Assembly: GCA_020849855.1 (NCBI GenBank)
Contig: JADZFO010000056.1
Span: forward strand, 52,015-116,014
Reading direction: 5' to 3'
From: a bacterium
GTDB lineage: Bacteria; 4484-113; JAFGCY01
Length of the DNA: 64,000 bases
Shown here: piece by piece, positions 19,308 through 27,891 of the stretch
Numbering within the stretch: the first letter of the stretch is position 1
Layout: every line of letters starts with the position of its first letter
Translations under genes and position numbers: made by a program
The notes under the pieces: generated by a model
The model's input: only the letters and a program-made list of their open reading frames with translations
Database searches by the model: none
What the model was told of the DNA's origin: nothing

Positions 19308-20300
19308 CTATTGCGCCGGGACGGGCGTCTGGCGGATCAGGCTTGCCACAACGGCAAGCTCCGACACGCCGGCCAGCCTCGCCTCGGGCCGGATGACCAC
19401 ACGGTGGCACAGGCAATAGCGCGCCAGCTCCTGGATATCATCCGGAATTACATAGTCCCTGTGGTTCAGCAGGGCATAGGCCTGGGCGGCATGCATCAGC
19501 AGCTGGCTTCCGCGCACGGAGACGCCAACCTGCACATCAGGATGGCTGCGCGAGGCCGCCGAGAGCTCGGCGATGTAGCTGCGCAGGCTGGCCTTGACAT
19601 GCACCTGGCGCACCAGCTCCTGCAGCTTGCGCACTTCCTCTGTTTCGCAAACGCGCTCCAGGCCGGCCAGGGGGTGCGCCTTGCGCTGGGCCTCCAGAAT
19701 CGCCGCCTCTTCAGTCGGGGCTGGATAGCCGATGCCGATGCGCAGGATGAAACGGTCCAGCTGCGCCTCGGGCAGGTCATAGGTGCCGTGATGCTCAATG
19801 GGGTTCTGCGTGGCGATAACGAAGAAGGGCCGCGGCAGGGGATATGTCACGCCGTCAACGGTGACCTGGCGTTCCTCCATGCCCTCCAGCAGCGCGGACT
19901 GCGTGCGCGGGCTGGTGCGGTTGATCTCGTCGGCCAGGATGAAGTTGGCGAAAATCGGTCCCGGCCGGAAGGTGAACTCGGTGGTCTGGGGGTTGTAGGT
20001 GCTGGATCCGGTCACATCGGCGGGCAGCAGGTCGGGGGTGAACTGGATGCGCTTGAAGTCCGCGCTGACCGACTGGGCCAGTGCGCGGGCCAGCATGGTC
20101 TTGCCCACGCCCGGCACGTCTTCAAGCAGGACGTGGCCGTCGGCCAGCAGGCCGACCAGCACTTTCTCGATCACGTCGCGCTTGCCATAGATGACCTGTT
20201 CGACGTTGCGGACGATGCGGTTGATGGTGCTTGCGGCGCCGTCAAGCTCACGCGCTGCAATTGCGCCCTGCGGCTCAAGCTTGACTGCGCTGTCGCTCAT
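19308..20300 (-). CDS. MoxR-family AAA+ ATPase
   Basis: 330 residues from ATG 20300 (alternative in-frame ATG at 20384, only about 10 bases after the likely transcription start). Walker A EDVPGVGKT near 60-68, Walker B ILADEI near 121-126, sensor 1 IATQNP near 162-167, arginine-finger region EAQLDRF, and a C-terminal lid (SVRGSQLLMHAAQAYAL). MoxR ATPases act as chaperone-like remodelers of vWA-type partners, here DUF58. First gene of a five-gene unit reaching to 10270. Confidence 0.95.
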   Translation of the reverse strand: MSDSAVKLEPQGAIAARELDGAASTINRIVRNVEQVIYGKRDVIEKVLVGLLADGHVLLEDVPGVGKTMLARALAQSVSADFKRIQFTPDLLPADVTGSSTYNPQTTEFTFRPGPIFANFILADEINRTSPRTQSALLEGMEERQVTVDGVTYPLPRPFFVIATQNPIEHHGTYDLPEAQLDRFILRIGIGYPAPTEEAAILEAQRKAHPLAGLERVCETEEVRKLQELVRQVHVKASLRSYIAELSAASRSHPDVQVGVSVRGSQLLMHAAQAYALLNHRDYVIPDDIQELARYCLCHRVVIRPEARLAGVSELAVVASLIRQTPVPAQ

Positions 20301-20394
20301 GTCTCCCCGCTGCTGAATTCCCTGCAGCACTACAGCATTTATCGGCATTTCGCGGCCCATCTGCTGCCAGCACTCATGGGACAATTGAGCTTCG

Positions 20395-20400
20395 ATTATA
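20395..20400 (-). promoter_or_regulatory. -10 hexamer for the moxR operon
   Basis: A perfect TATAAT on the minus strand lies 10 bases upstream of the predicted initiation point, and 17 bases before the ATG at 20384. It is the only good promoter seen for the five-gene unit. Confidence 0.6.
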
Positions 20401-20425
20401 CCTTAGCAAAAGGTGGCAGCCCTAA

Positions 20426-21031
20426 GTGCGGATCGACCCAGCAAGCCTCAGCCCCGGCCGGCGCTACTTCCTGATGATCTCCTGTATCATCCCGCGGCCG
20501 ATTGCCTGGGTCTCGACCCTCAATGAGGACGGCAGCCACAACCTGGCACCCTTCAGCTTCTTCAACGCCTTCTCCGCCACGCCGCCGATTCTGGGCATCG
20601 GCTTTGCGCCGCATGAGGACAAGGGTGAAAAGGACACGCTGCGTAATCTGCGGCGCAGCGGCGAGCTGACAGTGAGTATGGCGACGGTGCCGATGGCCGA
20701 GCGCCTGGTGGAGACCAGCGCTGACCTGCCCTATGGCACGGATGAAGCAGCGGCGGCGGGGGTGGAGCTGCAGGCCTCCGAGCTGGTCGGGCCGCCGCGG
20801 GTGGCCGATTCACCGGTGAGCTTCGAATGTACGGTCTGGGAACTCAAGGCACTGGGAGATGCTGGCTCTGTACTGCTGCTGGCGGAAGTGAAGCTGCTGC
20901 ACATCCAGGACACACTGTTCAACTACTACGGCGTGGTCGACCCCTACAAGTTCGATGCCCTGGCGCGTCTGGGCGGTATCAGCTACGGCGGCCTTGGCGA
21001 GCGATTTGATCTTCGCTCCGGCGGCGGATGA
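20426..21031 (+). CDS. flavin reductase-like domain protein
   Basis: 201 residues from GTG 20426, with AAGGTGG about 10 bases upstream. The family pattern is clear: RYFLMISCIIPRPIAWVSTL near 13-32, NLAPFSFFNAFSATPPILGIGF near 40-60 (FMN-binding), DTLRNL and the substrate-end motif FECTV. These are FMN-binding flavoredoxin-like proteins that reduce flavins or form the small subunit of two-component monooxygenases. It is divergent from moxR and has no obvious partner enzyme next to it. Confidence 0.9.
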   Translation: MRIDPASLSPGRRYFLMISCIIPRPIAWVSTLNEDGSHNLAPFSFFNAFSATPPILGIGFAPHEDKGEKDTLRNLRRSGELTVSMATVPMAERLVETSADLPYGTDEAAAAGVELQASELVGPPRVADSPVSFECTVWELKALGDAGSVLLLAEVKLLHIQDTLFNYYGVVDPYKFDALARLGGISYGGLGERFDLRSGGG

Positions 21032-21115
21032 AGGGGCAAAGACTGAAGGCAGAAGGCAAAACTCAGGCCAGGCGAGATTTAGCGTTGGCGCATAGAGCGT
21101 GCCTTGGCCGCTAGG

Positions 21116-21192
21116 TCTCGAAGCGCCAGCTGCAAGCCGGCCTTCCCGGGGCGACTAAGACGAAGAGGCCGGCTGGCACCCGGCGTTTCGAG
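21116..21192. repeat. large dispersed hairpin repeat, copy 2
   Basis: Imperfect arms at 21116-21142 and 21167-21192 (CTCGAAGCGCCAGCTGCAAGCC and its approximate complement). Same design as the hairpin at 9995-10070; the loop differs. It sits just upstream of the SpoIIM-like gene's promoter. Confidence 0.65.
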
Positions 21193-21208
21193 GCTGGACA
21201 CCAGCAGT

Positions 21209-21214
21209 TACACT
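21209..21214 (+). promoter_or_regulatory. -10 hexamer, leaderless start
   Basis: TACACT ends exactly 6 bases before ATG 21221, with no Shine-Dalgarno sequence. Same hexamer and spacing as the polymerase gene. Confidence 0.6.
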
Positions 21215-21220
21215 GAAACC

Positions 21221-22306
21221 ATGTCCCAGCCGAGCAGTAGCGGCTTTGTTAATCGCGCCCCGGAATGGCAGCGCCTGCGGGAGCTGCTATCGCGTGCGGC
21301 CGGTAACAGCGGCCTGCAGAATCTGACCGAGCAGGAGCTCTGGGAGTTGCCCAGCCTATACCGCAAGGCGCTGTCCGACCTGTCGCTGATCCGCTCGGCG
21401 CGCATTCCCGGTACGGTGGAGCAGGAGCTGAGCCAGCTCTGCAACCAGGCCCACAGCCTGATCTATGCCGGCACGCAGCGCAAGCGCAGCGCCGGCGCGA
21501 TGCATTATCTGATGGTCGAGCTGCCCCAGACCGCGCGGCGCCAGAGCCGGCTGATCCTCTTTGCCGCTCTGGTTATGAGCCTCTTCGCCGCGCTGGGCTT
21601 CATCCACTCGCTGGCCCAGCCGGAGGTCGCCGAGGCGGTGATGGGGCCTTACATCCTTGGCTATTACCAGGCCCAGCTTGAGGGCGCCCGCGAAGAGGCG
21701 GACCTGCAGCTGGCGGCCCAGATTGCGCCGGAGGAGCGCCCCTCGGCCTGGCTCTACATCACCATCAACAACATCATGGTCTCCTTCAACGCCCTGATGT
21801 ACGGGGTGCTGGGCGGGGTGCCATCTATCTTTGTTCTGGCCTTCAACGGTTACATGGTCGGCGCACTGGGCTATGTCTATTTCAACAGCGACCCCGGCAT
21901 CGACATCAACCTGCCGCTTTATTTCATCGCTGGCATCGCCCCGCATGGCAGCATTGAGCTGCCCGCGATCTGCATCGCTGCGGCGGCGGGCATGCTGCTG
22001 GGCTTCTCCTGGGTCTTCCCCGGCGGCCGGCCGCGCGGCCAGGCCTTCCGCGAGGCAGTGCCGGACGCGCTGCGGCTGATCATGATCTGCGTCGTCACGC
22101 TCATAGTCGCCGGGGTTATCGAGGGCTTTATCACGCCTCTGCGCAGCCCGGCGGGAGTGCCGCTGAACCTCTGGTTCGCCGCCAAGATCGCGGTCGGCCT
22201 TGTCATCTTCGGCTTCTGGCTGATCTGGCTCAGCCAGGGCGGCCAGTCCGGCCGCCAGACGGCGAAGAAGCAAGCCGCTTCTGAAACGGAAGCAGCCGCG
22301 GCATGA
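21221..22306 (+). CDS. SpoIIM-like (DUF95) membrane protein
   Basis: 361 residues from ATG 21221; the open frame upstream runs through a hairpin repeat and is rejected. A soluble helical N-terminus (residues 1-110, EWQRLRELLSRA, ELPSLYRKALSDLSLIRS, GTVEQELSQLCNQAHSLIY) precedes about five membrane helices with ITINNIMVSFNALMYGVLGG and APHGSIELPAICIA, both typical of the stage II sporulation M family in non-sporulating bacteria. In many genomes this family lies beside MoxR/DUF58/RDD genes; here it is 0.9 kb from moxR. Its stop overlaps the next start (ATGA). Confidence 0.92.
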   Translation: MSQPSSSGFVNRAPEWQRLRELLSRAAGNSGLQNLTEQELWELPSLYRKALSDLSLIRSARIPGTVEQELSQLCNQAHSLIYAGTQRKRSAGAMHYLMVELPQTARRQSRLILFAALVMSLFAALGFIHSLAQPEVAEAVMGPYILGYYQAQLEGAREEADLQLAAQIAPEERPSAWLYITINNIMVSFNALMYGVLGGVPSIFVLAFNGYMVGALGYVYFNSDPGIDINLPLYFIAGIAPHGSIELPAICIAAAAGMLLGFSWVFPGGRPRGQAFREAVPDALRLIMICVVTLIVAGVIEGFITPLRSPAGVPLNLWFAAKIAVGLVIFGFWLIWLSQGGQSGRQTAKKQAASETEAAAA

Positions 22307-23070
22307 GCAGGCCAGAGCAGCAGCAGTCGGCGACCAGCCGCTATGTGGATTACCTTGAGCGCCAGGTGGACAGAGTGCAGCCTCTCAGGCGCCTGCACTG
22401 GGGCCACCTGCTGGGTGGCGCCTTTGTTTCCATGCTGCTGTGCCTGTGGTTCGGGCTCTATGTGATGGCCATGGGCCGCTTCAACTGGTGGCTGGCGGTG
22501 GCAATCTCACTGGCAGCCGCTGTGCCTTACGCGATATTCGCGCGCTGGTACTGGAACCGCTGCCTGGCTCTCGTCCACGAAGCCCAGCGCCGGCAGGTGC
22601 GCAGCAATCTGATTGACCACGACCTGCTGCTGGTCTGCGTGCAGGATGAATTGCCCGCGCGCTTTGAGTGCCTGCGTTTTGTGGCCCAGAGCTATGGCAA
22701 GACCCGCGCCCGTAACTGGAACGAGCTGCAGAAGGGCTCGATGAAGCAGCGCGTGACTTGGCTGGTGGAGAACTACTACGTGGTCTGCGACGCCCTGCGC
22801 CTGCCCGGCCTGAGTGCCGAACTTCTGCACGAGAGAGCGCGGCTGATGCGCTACTGGTGGCCCATCGCCCTGGTCTTCGCCGGCAGCCTGCTGAGCCTGT
22901 TCTTCGTGCAGTGGCTGCCAAAGAACGCAGCGGTGATGCTGGTGCTGTTTGGGGTGGGCCTGAGCTTTGTCATGCTCTCGCCGCTGGTGCTCTGCTTTGC
23001 CATCCTGCAGCAGATCCAGCAGTCAGCCCTGGTCAGTGAAATAGTAGATGCGCTTGACACCACGCCCTGA
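22303..23070 (+). CDS. integral membrane protein coupled to SpoIIM-like gene
   Basis: 255 residues. Two helices near 28-75, a soluble stretch of about 100 residues rich in Arg/Gln, and two closing helices near 185-245. It starts within the ATGA overlap with the SpoIIM-like gene, so the two are translated together and probably form one complex. No family recognised. Confidence 0.85.
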   Translation: MSRPEQQQSATSRYVDYLERQVDRVQPLRRLHWGHLLGGAFVSMLLCLWFGLYVMAMGRFNWWLAVAISLAAAVPYAIFARWYWNRCLALVHEAQRRQVRSNLIDHDLLLVCVQDELPARFECLRFVAQSYGKTRARNWNELQKGSMKQRVTWLVENYYVVCDALRLPGLSAELLHERARLMRYWWPIALVFAGSLLSLFFVQWLPKNAAVMLVLFGVGLSFVMLSPLVLCFAILQQIQQSALVSEIVDALDTTP

Positions 23071-23103
23071 GCTCTGGCCAGGGCCGCTTCTTCCCTGAGA
23101 GTA

Positions 23104-23358
23104 TTACTTGTAGCGGTAGATGATCCGGCCCTTGTTGAGGTCGTAGGGGGACAGCTCAACCAGGACGCGGTCGCCATTCAGCACACGGATGCGGAACTTG
23201 CGGATCTTGCCCGACAAATAACCAAGGATCATGTTTCCATTCTGAAGCTGGACGCGGAACATGCCATCGCGCAGGGCCTCGATTACAGTGCCCTCCACCT
23301 CAATGGCTTCTTCCTTAGCCCCTTCGTCTCCTGTCGCCTTGAACGCCACTCGCGCCAA
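23104..23358 (-). CDS. infA: translation initiation factor IF-1
   Basis: 84 residues covering the whole OB-fold: [41 protein letters not shown] and the closing [20 protein letters not shown]-1 binds the 30S A site during initiation. The N-terminus is longer than usual (about 12 residues before [10 protein letters not shown]). The TTG at 23358 opens the frame; a GTG at 23349 is better placed relative to GAGG upstream and may be the true start. It is not next to ribosomal-protein or secY genes, where infA often lies. Confidence 0.95.
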   Translation of the reverse strand: MARVAFKATGDEGAKEEAIEVEGTVIEALRDGMFRVQLQNGNMILGYLSGKIRKFRIRVLNGDRVLVELSPYDLNKGRIIYRYK

Positions 23359-23511
23359 ACCTCACTCCGATGATATGGAATACCGCCAGCAAAACCCAGC
23401 TTCAGCCGGTGAAGAGCTTTACTGGCCACCGCCTGCAGTCTGCGCACATTGCATGTGCAGCGGGTGATTCTACCACCGGGGCAGGGAAAAGCTGTCAAAT
23501 TGGCATTAACC

Positions 23512-25620
23512 CTACTTGGCCATCGCTTCCATGGTGCCGCCGCCGGCCTCGCGCAGGCGGGCCTGTACGGTCTCGGCGGTGAACAGGCCGTCAAGCAGGA
23601 TCGGCTCGTTGGGGTTGCTGGCCGGGAAAATTGCTGTCAGAGGGATGGAGCTGAACCCCAGGGCCCTGAGGGCTTCAGTGATCTCCTCATCCCGGTTGGT
23701 CCAGTCAGCCTGCAGAGCCACCACATCAAGTTCTTCAACCACAGTCTTGGTGCCCTCCACATTCAGCGCCACGCGCTCGTTGACGTGGCAGTTGGGGCAC
23801 CAGGCGGCGGTGAAGTCCACCAGCACAGTTCTGCCCTCAGCGGTGGCTTCGCGCAGACGGGCGATTGTGAAGCGCTCCCAGGGCAGCTCATGATTGCCGC
23901 CGTGGGGGATGCCGCCAGTGCTGGCCATCGCCTGGCCGGCGGTCATGCTGCTGCTGATCTGGCCATAGCAATACCAGGCCGAGCCGATGATGAGCACGGG
24001 TACGACGAGGGCTGCGATCTGCAGCGCGCGGCGGCTGACCGGGATCATCCGGCCCCAGAGCCAGCAGGCGAAGCCAACGACGGTCAGCCAGACCAGCATC
24101 CAGATTACTGCGGAGCTGCCCATGCCGCCGCCCATGATGCTCAGCAGGTAGACCACGGTAGCGAAAAGCAGGAAGGCCATCACGCGCTCAAAGTCGATCA
24201 GCCAGGTGCGCGAATCCTGCAGCTTGCGGCTGAGGTTTCCGCGCTCGCGACGGCCCAGGCGGGTGACAAAGGGCAGCATGGCCAGGTAGGGGATCGCCAT
24301 GCCGATGCCGACCATGGCGAAGATCAGCAGGGTCTCCTTCCAGGTGCGGGTGAAGGCATAGCCCAGGGCCGGGCCGAGGAAGGGGCCGACACAGGGCGTG
24401 CCCAGCACGGTGGCCAGCACGCCCTTGAAGAAGGAGCCGCCGTAGCCTTCCTTTTCAGCCAGCTGCTCGGTGCCTTCGGTCAGGGCGCGGGGCGGCTTGA
24501 TGGTAAACACGCCGGCCATCGAAAGGCCGAAGATGAAGATGATGCCGGCCATCACCATGACAAAGGCCGGGCTCTGGAACTGGTTGCCCCAGCCGAAGCT
24601 GGTGCCGGCCGCCTGGATGATGGCAATGATGATCGCGCCGATGAGGAAGGTGGCGATAATGCCGGCGGCAAAGACCACGCCGTGATTGATTACGTGCTTG
24701 GGGTCCTTCTCGACGCTGCGGACCAGCTCAATCACCTTGATACTGACCACGGGAAGTACGCAGGGCATGACGTTCAGGATCAGGCCGCCGATGAAGGCCA
24801 GACCCAGCAGGGCCCAGATGGAGAGCTGCCTGGAATCGGTCTGGGCCTTGACCTTGCCCAGATCCACGCCGCCGCCGGACTCCGCGGTCTGCTGACCGCC
24901 GCCCACCAGGCTCTCCAGACCGCCGGGCGTGGCTTGTGGTGTGGCTTCGACCTTGAAACGGCTGTAGTCAATAGGTGCCTGAACCGTGAGCTCTTCGAGC
25001 GGAGTGATCTGCGTGGCCGCTGCCACCGGTGCTGCGGTGATCTCAAAGGGCCATTCTATGCTGACCCGGGAGGGCATCAGGCAGAACTCTTCAGTGCAGG
25101 TTGAGAACATCATCTTGGCGCTGAAGGTCCGCGGCCCCGGCGCTGCGTCCGGGTTAACACGGCCCTTGATCAGCACGCTGCTCTGGCCGTAGATAACCCA
25201 CATCTCGCCGCCGGCGTCTTCCTTCAGCTCGCCGGTCGGGAAGACCGGCTCTTCCCAGGTGATGCCGTCCGAGGGCTGCATCGTAAAGGTGGTGGGGACA
25301 TAGTTGCTGTTACCGGTCTGCTGGGCGCCATAGGTATGGAACTCCCAGGGCGTGCCGTCTTCTTCGACGCCGCGGGCCGGGCTGAGGCGCAGGATCAGGG
25401 TGAATTCCTCGCCGGGACCAGCCTTGGCGCGGTCAGCCAGCGGGTCCAGCAGCATGGCGTTCTTCGAGTCGACCAGCGCGCGCGGGTCATTGAATGTCAC
25501 ACCGTCCTGGGCCAGGACACCGGCAGCGCAGGCCAGGGCCGCCAGCAGGGCCAGCAGGCTCAAAGCCAGGCTGCGCCCCAGGACTGTGCCGCCAACTGTT
25601 CTTTTCTTGCTTTGAATCAC
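23512..25620 (-). CDS. dsbD: thiol:disulfide interchange protein DsbD
   Basis: 702 residues from GTG 25620 (GAGGGTGG upstream; the TTG at 25680 is weaker). Signal peptide (LALSLLALLAALACAAGVLAQ); N-terminal alpha domain to about 200 with a Cys pair in STCTEEFC near 175; an eight-helix electron-transfer domain with Cys in NVMPCVLP near 287 and GTPCVGPFLG near 408; C-terminal thioredoxin domain with CPNC near 609 and a cis-Pro in FSSIPLTAIFP. It moves electrons from cytoplasmic thioredoxin to periplasmic disulfide-reducing proteins, which fits a diderm. Confidence 0.94.
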   Translation of the reverse strand: MIQSKKRTVGGTVLGRSLALSLLALLAALACAAGVLAQDGVTFNDPRALVDSKNAMLLDPLADRAKAGPGEEFTLILRLSPARGVEEDGTPWEFHTYGAQQTGNSNYVPTTFTMQPSDGITWEEPVFPTGELKEDAGGEMWVIYGQSSVLIKGRVNPDAAPGPRTFSAKMMFSTCTEEFCLMPSRVSIEWPFEITAAPVAAATQITPLEELTVQAPIDYSRFKVEATPQATPGGLESLVGGGQQTAESGGGVDLGKVKAQTDSRQLSIWALLGLAFIGGLILNVMPCVLPVVSIKVIELVRSVEKDPKHVINHGVVFAAGIIATFLIGAIIIAIIQAAGTSFGWGNQFQSPAFVMVMAGIIFIFGLSMAGVFTIKPPRALTEGTEQLAEKEGYGGSFFKGVLATVLGTPCVGPFLGPALGYAFTRTWKETLLIFAMVGIGMAIPYLAMLPFVTRLGRRERGNLSRKLQDSRTWLIDFERVMAFLLFATVVYLLSIMGGGMGSSAVIWMLVWLTVVGFACWLWGRMIPVSRRALQIAALVVPVLIIGSAWYCYGQISSSMTAGQAMASTGGIPHGGNHELPWERFTIARLREATAEGRTVLVDFTAAWCPNCHVNERVALNVEGTKTVVEELDVVALQADWTNRDEEITEALRALGFSSIPLTAIFPASNPNEPILLDGLFTAETVQARLREAGGGTMEAMAK

Positions 25621-25777
25621 TTTCGCCCACCCTCTGCGTTGTGGTCTGGCCCCAGATTCTGGACGGCCGGCTGACGCCAATTGTTGAGCATCAGCCCCTA
25701 GCTTAGCACTTTCATGTCTACCCGGCTCAGTAAGAAACTAACTCAGCTATGCCGCCCTGCGAAGGGTGCGGGCTTGC

Positions 25778-25783
25778 TATACT
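25778..25783 (+). promoter_or_regulatory. -10 hexamer, leaderless start
   Basis: TATACT ends exactly 6 bases before GTG 25790. Confidence 0.6.
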
Positions 25784-25789
25784 GCGGCG

Positions 25790-26587
25790 GTGAACCAGGG
25801 CAACCTCAGCCTGCTGGCCCTCCTGGCGGAGTTTCCGCTCTTCATACTGCGCCTCTTCTGCAACCCGCGCAGCCTGGTGCGCGGGATTGACTGGAGCCAT
25901 GAGGGCGTGCTGCCGCGCTATAGCCTGCTCAGCCTGCTGGCTCTGAGCCTGCTGGTGATCGGCTTCAGCGATTTTCGCTCCCTGGCCCAGGAAGAGCGCC
26001 CGCCCCTGGCCACCTTCAAGGCAATTGTCATGCGCGCCCACGAGCGCTCCTGGGACAGCGCTGAAGCCCTGGCGCGCATTGAAGACCCCGCCGCCCGGGA
26101 GGCTGCCGCGGCCTGGTCCTGGCTGCAGCTCAAGGGGATCTACTCCGTCTTCAACATGGACAAGGGTGAAGCCCGGCGCCTCTGGGACATCCTCCTGCTG
26201 CCGGGCTTGCTGGTCTATACCCTCTTCGCCGGCCTGCTGGCCACGGCGCTGATTGCGAGGCTGCGGATGTGGCGCTTCAAGCTCGGCTGGGAGCACGCCA
26301 TCGGCACCGGCATGCTGGCTTACCTGTCCGCGCTGAGCTGCGCCGCGCTTTCGCTGGTGCCGCTGGGCCTGCTGCTGATCTGCCGGCACTGCGGCGTCAG
26401 GCTGGCGCTGTTCATCCTGCTCAACCTCGCCGCCTGGATCTACATGGGCTATTTCTGCCTCGGTGATCTGGGCGAGCGCCCCCGCGGCTTCCCGCTGCTG
26501 GCAAAGAGCCTGGCCTATGGCCTGCCGCTTTACCTGCTGACCTACATCCCTTTCCTCGCGCTCATTATGTGCGTCATCCCGATGTAG
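25790..26587 (+). CDS. Yip1-like polytopic membrane protein
   Basis: 265 residues from GTG 25790, placed by the promoter spacing (GTG 25766 would lie upstream of the promoter hexamer). Soluble N-terminus (FPLFILRLFCNPRSLVRGI), one helix near 50-68, a soluble loop of about 80 residues, then four to five helices from about 145 to the end. The overall pattern resembles Yip1/DUF1282-type membrane proteins, but I see no decisive motif. The opposite-strand frame here is a shadow. Confidence 0.75.
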   Translation: MNQGNLSLLALLAEFPLFILRLFCNPRSLVRGIDWSHEGVLPRYSLLSLLALSLLVIGFSDFRSLAQEERPPLATFKAIVMRAHERSWDSAEALARIEDPAAREAAAAWSWLQLKGIYSVFNMDKGEARRLWDILLLPGLLVYTLFAGLLATALIARLRMWRFKLGWEHAIGTGMLAYLSALSCAALSLVPLGLLLICRHCGVRLALFILLNLAAWIYMGYFCLGDLGERPRGFPLLAKSLAYGLPLYLLTYIPFLALIMCVIPM

Positions 26588-26682
26588 CAGGCCGGCTCGT
26601 CCAGTTTGATTTCATTTACTCCGCCAGAGTACAAGAAGCCTGCACCCAAGCCGGCAGCCGGCAGCCAGCAGAAAGCAAAAGC

Positions 26683-26701
26683 GGCCGGGATCGGACCGGC
26701 C
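26683..26701 (-). terminator. candidate terminator after the DinB gene
   Basis: On the minus strand GGCCGG-7 bases-CCGGCC is followed by GCTTTTGCTTT. It lies about 85 bases past the DinB stop, in the space between two convergent genes. The stem is short, so this is moderate support. Confidence 0.45.
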
Positions 26702-26784
26702 ACTTATGGCAAACGAGAAAGCTGTTTGAAGCTGAAGGTAAGTCGCTGCGCATCAGGCCTGCGCTGACCTATCTATCCAGCGTG

Positions 26785-27291
26785 CTAGGCGCCGGCCGGC
26801 TGTTCCATGCCGTACAGGGCCCATTCCTCCCGGCTGGGGCCGAAGCGCCCATGCACCGGCAGGCCGGCATTCCGCATCAGCACCGTGAGCTGGCCGAAGT
26901 GGTGGATTTCATGGTCATGCAGGGCCAGGAGCGTGTATCCGCGCTGCCAGGTCTCGCCATACATGTTGTCTTCCTGCAGCAGGGTTTCGTCGGTCCACTG
27001 CGCCTGGACTGCATCCTGCACCGCCTGGCTCAGGCGGCGGTAGGTTGCACTGATCTGCGCAGCGCTGCCGGGGATCTCTTCCTGCAGCACGGATTCGTCC
27101 AGGCCCAGGCCGACCTCATTGCTCATGCCGGCGATGCTCTGGACAATATGCCAGGCGCAGGCGCCGATTGTGCGGTGGCCATCGACGACAAAGCTGCCAA
27201 GGCTCTCGTCGGTCAGCTGGTCCAGAATCTGCGCGCCCTCGGCCGCCATGGATCCATAGACCTTCACGAAGTCCTCGATCTTCCTGAACAT
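26785..27291 (-). CDS. DinB-family protein
   Basis: 168 residues, a four-helix bundle. The metal-binding His set of the DinB/YfiT superfamily is present: AWHIVQ near 47, and HDHEIHHFGQ near 128-137. Members are metal-dependent, often thiol-transferases or of unknown role. GAGGAGG lies 6 bases before ATG 27291. A TATACT is about 30 bases upstream, so this gene has a normal leader. Confidence 0.88.
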   Translation of the reverse strand: MFRKIEDFVKVYGSMAAEGAQILDQLTDESLGSFVVDGHRTIGACAWHIVQSIAGMSNEVGLGLDESVLQEEIPGSAAQISATYRRLSQAVQDAVQAQWTDETLLQEDNMYGETWQRGYTLLALHDHEIHHFGQLTVLMRNAGLPVHGRFGPSREEWALYGMEQPAGA

Positions 27292-27366
27292 GTCCGCCTC
27301 CTCTAAGCTACACAGAAGTATAGCAGATTTGCAGCGGACGTCAAGGCTTGCAGCGGACTTTTTGGC

Positions 27367-27846
27367 TTAGTTGGAGGCGGTTTCGTGACGCTGCTTGACC
27401 GCAATCACCTTCACGGTCTGTGTTGAAAAGACCAGCCCGCCCGGGCTGCGCTTCTTGACGATGGACAGGTCGCCGGTGATGCTCCCGTTCTTGAAGACAC
27501 CGACAAAGCGGTAATCCACGCTTTCGCGCTGCAGTGCGTTGGTCTGCGATCCGCTCCCCGAGAGCCCCGAGGCGTTCTGGCGCAGCGTTAAGCGCGGCCG
27601 CAGCTTGTCGCTGAACATAAGGGTATAGGTGTCCGGCTGAGTGGCGGGCAGGATCTGGAAGCTGCCAGTGGAGGCAGCCAGCCAGGTGCCGGTTGGCTTG
27701 ACCGCCATGCCGCCACCGCTGATCCCGCTGCCGTCGTCAATCTGGTGGTTAGCCGCGCAGCCGCCCGCCTGCAGCAGCATGGCCACGGCGGACAGGGCCA
27801 GAGCGGCGTGCATCATTCTTGCGCAAAAATTCCAGCGGCTTGCCAT
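27367..27846 (-). CDS. small lipoprotein of unknown function
   Basis: 159 residues: signal with LLQAGGCAANH (lipobox), then a single beta-rich domain (TGTWLAASTGSFQIL, DTYTLMFSDKLRPRLTL, VDYRFVGVFKNGSITGDLSIVKK) that looks like a lipocalin- or META-like barrel. CAGGAG precedes ATG 27846 by 8 bases. No family assigned. Confidence 0.75.
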   Translation of the reverse strand: MASRWNFCARMMHAALALSAVAMLLQAGGCAANHQIDDGSGISGGGMAVKPTGTWLAASTGSFQILPATQPDTYTLMFSDKLRPRLTLRQNASGLSGSGSQTNALQRESVDYRFVGVFKNGSITGDLSIVKKRSPGGLVFSTQTVKVIAVKQRHETASN

Positions 27847-27891
27847 AGTTCATACTCCTGAAGGTCGCAAGTTTAGTCCATAACCGCCGGC

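Noticed and set aside
23449-25104. 551-codon plus-strand open frame
   Set aside because: Antisense shadow of dsbD; composition is Gly/Ala/Asp/Gln-rich without any fold.
25727-26389. minus-strand 220-codon frame
   Set aside because: Gln/Arg/Ala-rich and without motifs; the plus strand here encodes clear membrane helices and has a promoter.
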